Under the pieces are notes generated by a model, which saw nothing but the letters and a program-made list of their open reading frames with translations, had not been told where the DNA came from and searched no databases. 8,108 bases of DNA from Gammaproteobacteria bacterium (GTDB lineage: Bacteria > Pseudomonadota > Gammaproteobacteria > SZUA-152). Position numbers and translations under genes: made by a program. Positions 6,121-8,108 of this stretch are shown here, piece after piece (the first letter of the stretch is position 1; each line of letters opens with the position of its first letter). The stretch spans positions 1-8,108 of the forward strand of contig JAUWVK010000064.1 of the NCBI GenBank assembly GCA_030617485.1, in the 5' to 3' direction.

Positions 6121-7494
6121 TTAACTATTTTTCTTTACTGGCCGTTTCCAGCCTTCTTTAGTGACCTGTTTTGGGCGAGTTAAGGTTAATGCATCCGAGG
6201 GCGCGCCTCGGGTAATTGTTGAACCCGCACCAATAGTTGCACCATCGCCCACGGTAACCGGGGCAATTAACTGTGTGTTTGAACCAATAAAAACATTATC
6301 ACCGATTACAGTTTGGTGTTTATTCACACCATCATAATTACAGGTAATCGTGCCTGCACCTATATTCACATGCGATCCCATAGTGGTATCACCAATATAA
6401 CTTAGATGGTTTACCTTGCTACCTTCTGCAACAGTGGATTTTTTAATCTCAACAAAATTGCCCAACTTAACCTGATCCGCTAATTGTGTATCTGGTCGTA
6501 TGCGCGCAAAGGGGCCAATTTCACACGCTGCACCAATCGTGCTTTTCTCCAGAACACAGTTAGCGTGGATATTTGTTTTATTGCCAATGGTAATATCTTT
6601 CAGTATGACATTAGCTCCAACATTTACCTGATCCCCTAAAGTGACATCACCTTCAATAATAACATTGACATCAATAGTCACATCCTTACCAAATGTTAAA
6701 CTGCCTCGCACGTCAAATCGGTTTGGGTCTCGAAGTGTTAAACCATTATCCATGTACTCATTGGCCAGGCGGGATTGATACTCACGCTCAAGCACGGCTA
6801 ACTGGCATTTATTATTCACGCCTTCCGTTTCCACCGTACTTTCCGGATGCGTAGTATTGATATTCATTCCATCTTCCACAGCAAATCCAACTATATCGGT
6901 GAGATAAAATTCACCTTGTGCATTATTATTTTCCAGGCGGTTAATCCATGCTCGTAGTTCATTGGAACGTACTGCTAACATGCCAGTATTCACTTCATTA
7001 ATAATCAGCTGTTCTTCAGAAGCATCTTTTTGCTCAACAATGCATTGCACCTTGCCGTCACAGTCTCGCACGATGCGGCCATATCCCGTTGGGTTATCAA
7101 CTACGGCTGTTAATAAAGCCAAAGCGTTTTCACCTGCTGCGGACACCAACTTATTAAGGGTATCTGTCGTAATGAGCGGCACATCACCATACAACAATAA
7201 CGTTGTATGATTATCTGGTACCTTTGGCATGGCCTGATCAACAGCATGGCCAGTACCCAGTTGTTCTGTTTGTTCTACCCAGCTGATTTTATGTTCGGAT
7301 AATGCGGACTGTACTTGCCCACCGCCGTGCCCATAAACCACCGTAATATCTTGTGCCGCAAGCGCCTGGGCTGCACTGATGACGTGCGACAGCATAGGGA
7401 CACCGCCTATTTCATGCAGCACCTTGGGTATATCTGATTTCATTCTCGTACCCTGACCTGCAGCAAGTACGACAACGCTTAACGGCATAACCAT
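6121..7494 (-). CDS. glmU: Bifunctional UDP-GlcNAc pyrophosphorylase / glucosamine-1-phosphate acetyltransferase
   Basis: Acetylates glucosamine-1-phosphate and then couples it to UTP, giving UDP-GlcNAc; a soluble trimer in the cytoplasm. The 457 residues match E. coli (456). The N-terminal uridylyltransferase shows LAAGQGTRMKSDIPK (10-24), QLGTGHA (78-84), YGDVPL (102-107, metal-binding Asp104) and the NEVNTG stretch (166-171). The C-terminal left-handed beta-helix (about 255-430) is built of hexapeptide repeats and carries the acetyltransferase residues KKSTVAEGSKVNHLSYIGD (351-369), with catalytic His363, and NIGAGTITCNYDG (377-389). It makes the UDP-GlcNAc that begins from the GlmS product, with GlmM encoded elsewhere. 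Start at the first ATG: GAG lies eight bases before it. The usual MPLSVV start is two codons later and cannot be excluded. A bare ATG-TAA pair lies directly before the start. Confidence 0.98.
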   Translation of the reverse strand: MVMPLSVVVLAAGQGTRMKSDIPKVLHEIGGVPMLSHVISAAQALAAQDITVVYGHGGGQVQSALSEHKISWVEQTEQLGTGHAVDQAMPKVPDNHTTLLLYGDVPLITTDTLNKLVSAAGENALALLTAVVDNPTGYGRIVRDCDGKVQCIVEQKDASEEQLIINEVNTGMLAVRSNELRAWINRLENNNAQGEFYLTDIVGFAVEDGMNINTTHPESTVETEGVNNKCQLAVLEREYQSRLANEYMDNGLTLRDPNRFDVRGSLTFGKDVTIDVNVIIEGDVTLGDQVNVGANVILKDITIGNKTNIHANCVLEKSTIGAACEIGPFARIRPDTQLADQVKLGNFVEIKKSTVAEGSKVNHLSYIGDTTMGSHVNIGAGTITCNYDGVNKHQTVIGDNVFIGSNTQLIAPVTVGDGATIGAGSTITRGAPSDALTLTRPKQVTKEGWKRPVKKNS

Positions 7495-7634
7495 TTACAT
7501 CACTCTTATGATCTTTTGATTAAATTTAAATTCGTCTTTAAAACAGTCATTTGATCAGTGTATACCGAACCAAACCTTTGTATCACTTATACGAACTATC
7601 GGCATATTCTCGAATTCTTAAAGGAAAACAGGTA

Positions 7635-7664
7635 ATTAGACGGCAATTTGTTCGAAATTGTCAG
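7635..7664 (-). promoter_or_regulatory. Candidate sigma-70 promoter of glmU-glmS
   Basis: On the minus strand, CTGACA (7664-7659) matches TTGACA at five of six positions. TCTAAT (7640-7635) matches TATAAT at five of six. The 18-base spacer is acceptable. Transcription would start near 7628, giving a leader of about 130 bases before glmU. It lies downstream of the strong atpC terminator, where a separate glmU promoter would be needed. Confidence 0.45.
7642..7662. promoter_or_regulatory. Palindrome in the glmU promoter spacer, possible operator
   Basis: CAATTT (7644-7649) and AAATTG (7655-7660) are perfect inverted halves around five bases, with the centre TTCGAA. Allowing one G/T pair, the match extends to 7642-7662. 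It fills the spacer between the proposed -35 and -10 boxes, where a bound regulator would block polymerase. As RNA on the plus strand it is followed by AGATTTTTC, but no plus-strand gene precedes it, so a terminator role is less likely. E. coli glmUS is controlled by NagC; I do not claim this is a NagC site. Confidence 0.35.
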
Positions 7665-7692
7665 ATTTTTCTGGTTAAATATGCGGGCAAAG

Positions 7693-7716
7693 AAAAAGGC
7701 GGTAAACCGCCTTTTT
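7693..7716 (-). terminator. Strong intrinsic terminator after atpC
   Basis: AAAAAGGCGG (7693-7702), a four-base loop, then CCGCCTTTTT (7707-7716). The stem is GC-rich (GGCGG/CCGCC) with A- and T-tracts on both sides, so it can end transcription on either strand. On the minus strand it lies 50 bases past the atpC stop and closes the ATP synthase operon before glmU; some read-through into glmU may occur. Confidence 0.85.
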
Positions 7717-7729
7717 CGTCCTCCCCCCA

Positions 7730-7760
7730 CCTGTGTTTATGACAACACAGGCTTGCAAGC
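7730..7760. repeat. Hairpin and palindrome in the atpC 3' untranslated region
   Basis: CCTGTGTT (7730-7737) pairs perfectly with AACACAGG (7744-7751) around a six-base loop. Immediately next, GCTTGCAAGC (7751-7760) is a perfect ten-base palindrome. Both lie between the atpC stop and its terminator and lack a T-tract, so they may stabilise the mRNA 3' end against exonucleases. Confidence 0.4.
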
Positions 7761-7766
7761 AACTAT

Positions 7767-8108
7767 TTACCGGCCAAGTTTTTTCTTCAACCGTTGTACT
7801 GCCTGAATTTGCGCCATGGCTTCAGCTAGCTCAGCCGATGCAGCGGCATAATCCACATCATCTTTTTGATCTTTAAGGGTTTTTTCTGCCCGATCTCTGG
7901 CTTCGATGGCTGCGGCTTCGTCGATATCATGGGCACGGGTAGCGGTGTCCGCCAATATGGTCACCGCAGCAGGCTGAATTTCCAGCATGCCACCTGAAAC
8001 GTAGATCACCTGCTCTTCTTCCGAGTCAGGTGTCTGGATGCGGACTTCGCCAGGCTTGATACGTGTTAGTAACGGCGCGTGACGAGGGAAAATACCCAAA
8101 TCACCCAT
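7767..8108 (-). CDS. atpC: F0F1 ATP synthase subunit epsilon (5' end missing)
   Basis: Epsilon is part of the central stalk of the membrane ATP synthase and inhibits ATP hydrolysis through its C-terminal helices. The visible 113 residues start [22 protein letters not shown], which in the family is preceded by about 20-28 residues (…GE-x-GDLGI). The ATG at the very edge of the window is thus internal and the gene continues beyond it. The beta-sandwich strand [11 protein letters not shown] (36-46) and VTILADTA are clear. The two-helix C-terminal domain follows ([18 protein letters not shown], then [20 protein letters not shown]), ending KKKLGR, with no truncation at the 3' end. As last gene of the atp operon it is followed by a strong terminator and then glmU-glmS, the standard gammaproteobacterial order. 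Confidence 0.97.
   Translation of the reverse strand: MGDLGIFPRHAPLLTRIKPGEVRIQTPDSEEEQVIYVSGGMLEIQPAAVTILADTATRAHDIDEAAAIEARDRAEKTLKDQKDDVDYAAASAELAEAMAQIQAVQRLKKKLGR

Noticed and set aside
7551..7742. 63-codon plus-strand open frame between glmU and atpC
   Set aside because: It runs through the palindrome and the terminator, encodes a low-quality sequence and has no convincing start signal.

Overview
The window looks like chromosomal core DNA from a gammaproteobacterium. The evidence is the atpC-glmU-glmS order, the divergent pair cyaY / lptM-lysA (an arrangement known from Pseudomonas and relatives, and in part from enterics), and protein sequences typical of that class. No species can be named from the sequence. 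Both ends cut genes: an Hsp20 gene has lost its 5' end on the left, and atpC has lost its 5' end on the right.

Left part (1-2337): a small heat-shock protein gene (+) converges on lysA (-), with hairpins between them. lysA overlaps by four bases the gene for a small lipoprotein of the LptM/YifL type. Together these form a short minus-strand operon that appears to start from a promoter with a perfect TATAAT box. cyaY (bacterial frataxin) diverges from the same intergenic stretch.

Middle part (2338-4264): a cytosolic alpha/beta-hydrolase esterase with a complete Ser-Asp-His triad, then a 300-base stretch without a convincing gene but with a FliA-like promoter candidate. This is followed by a 285-residue PAS plus degenerate GGDEF protein that keeps the RxxD inhibitory site but has lost the catalytic motif. 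That gene converges on glmS with only 31 bases between the stop codons. The glmS 3' end carries a well-conserved, apparently empty Tn7 attachment region.

Right part (4265-8108): glmS and glmU (minus strand) encode the last enzymes of UDP-N-acetylglucosamine synthesis and are probably co-transcribed. Upstream lie a candidate sigma-70 promoter with a palindrome in its spacer, a strong hairpin terminator with T-tracts on both strands, two further palindromes, and the 3' part of atpC (ATP synthase epsilon).

The genes are mostly housekeeping: lysine/diaminopimelate and amino-sugar metabolism for the cell wall, outer-membrane assembly, iron-sulfur supply and ATP synthesis. I found no phage, insertion sequence, CRISPR, toxin-antitoxin or defence genes, and no clearly new biological system. 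The items most worth following up are the degenerate GGDEF protein with its possible flagellar-type promoter, and the palindrome in the glmU promoter.
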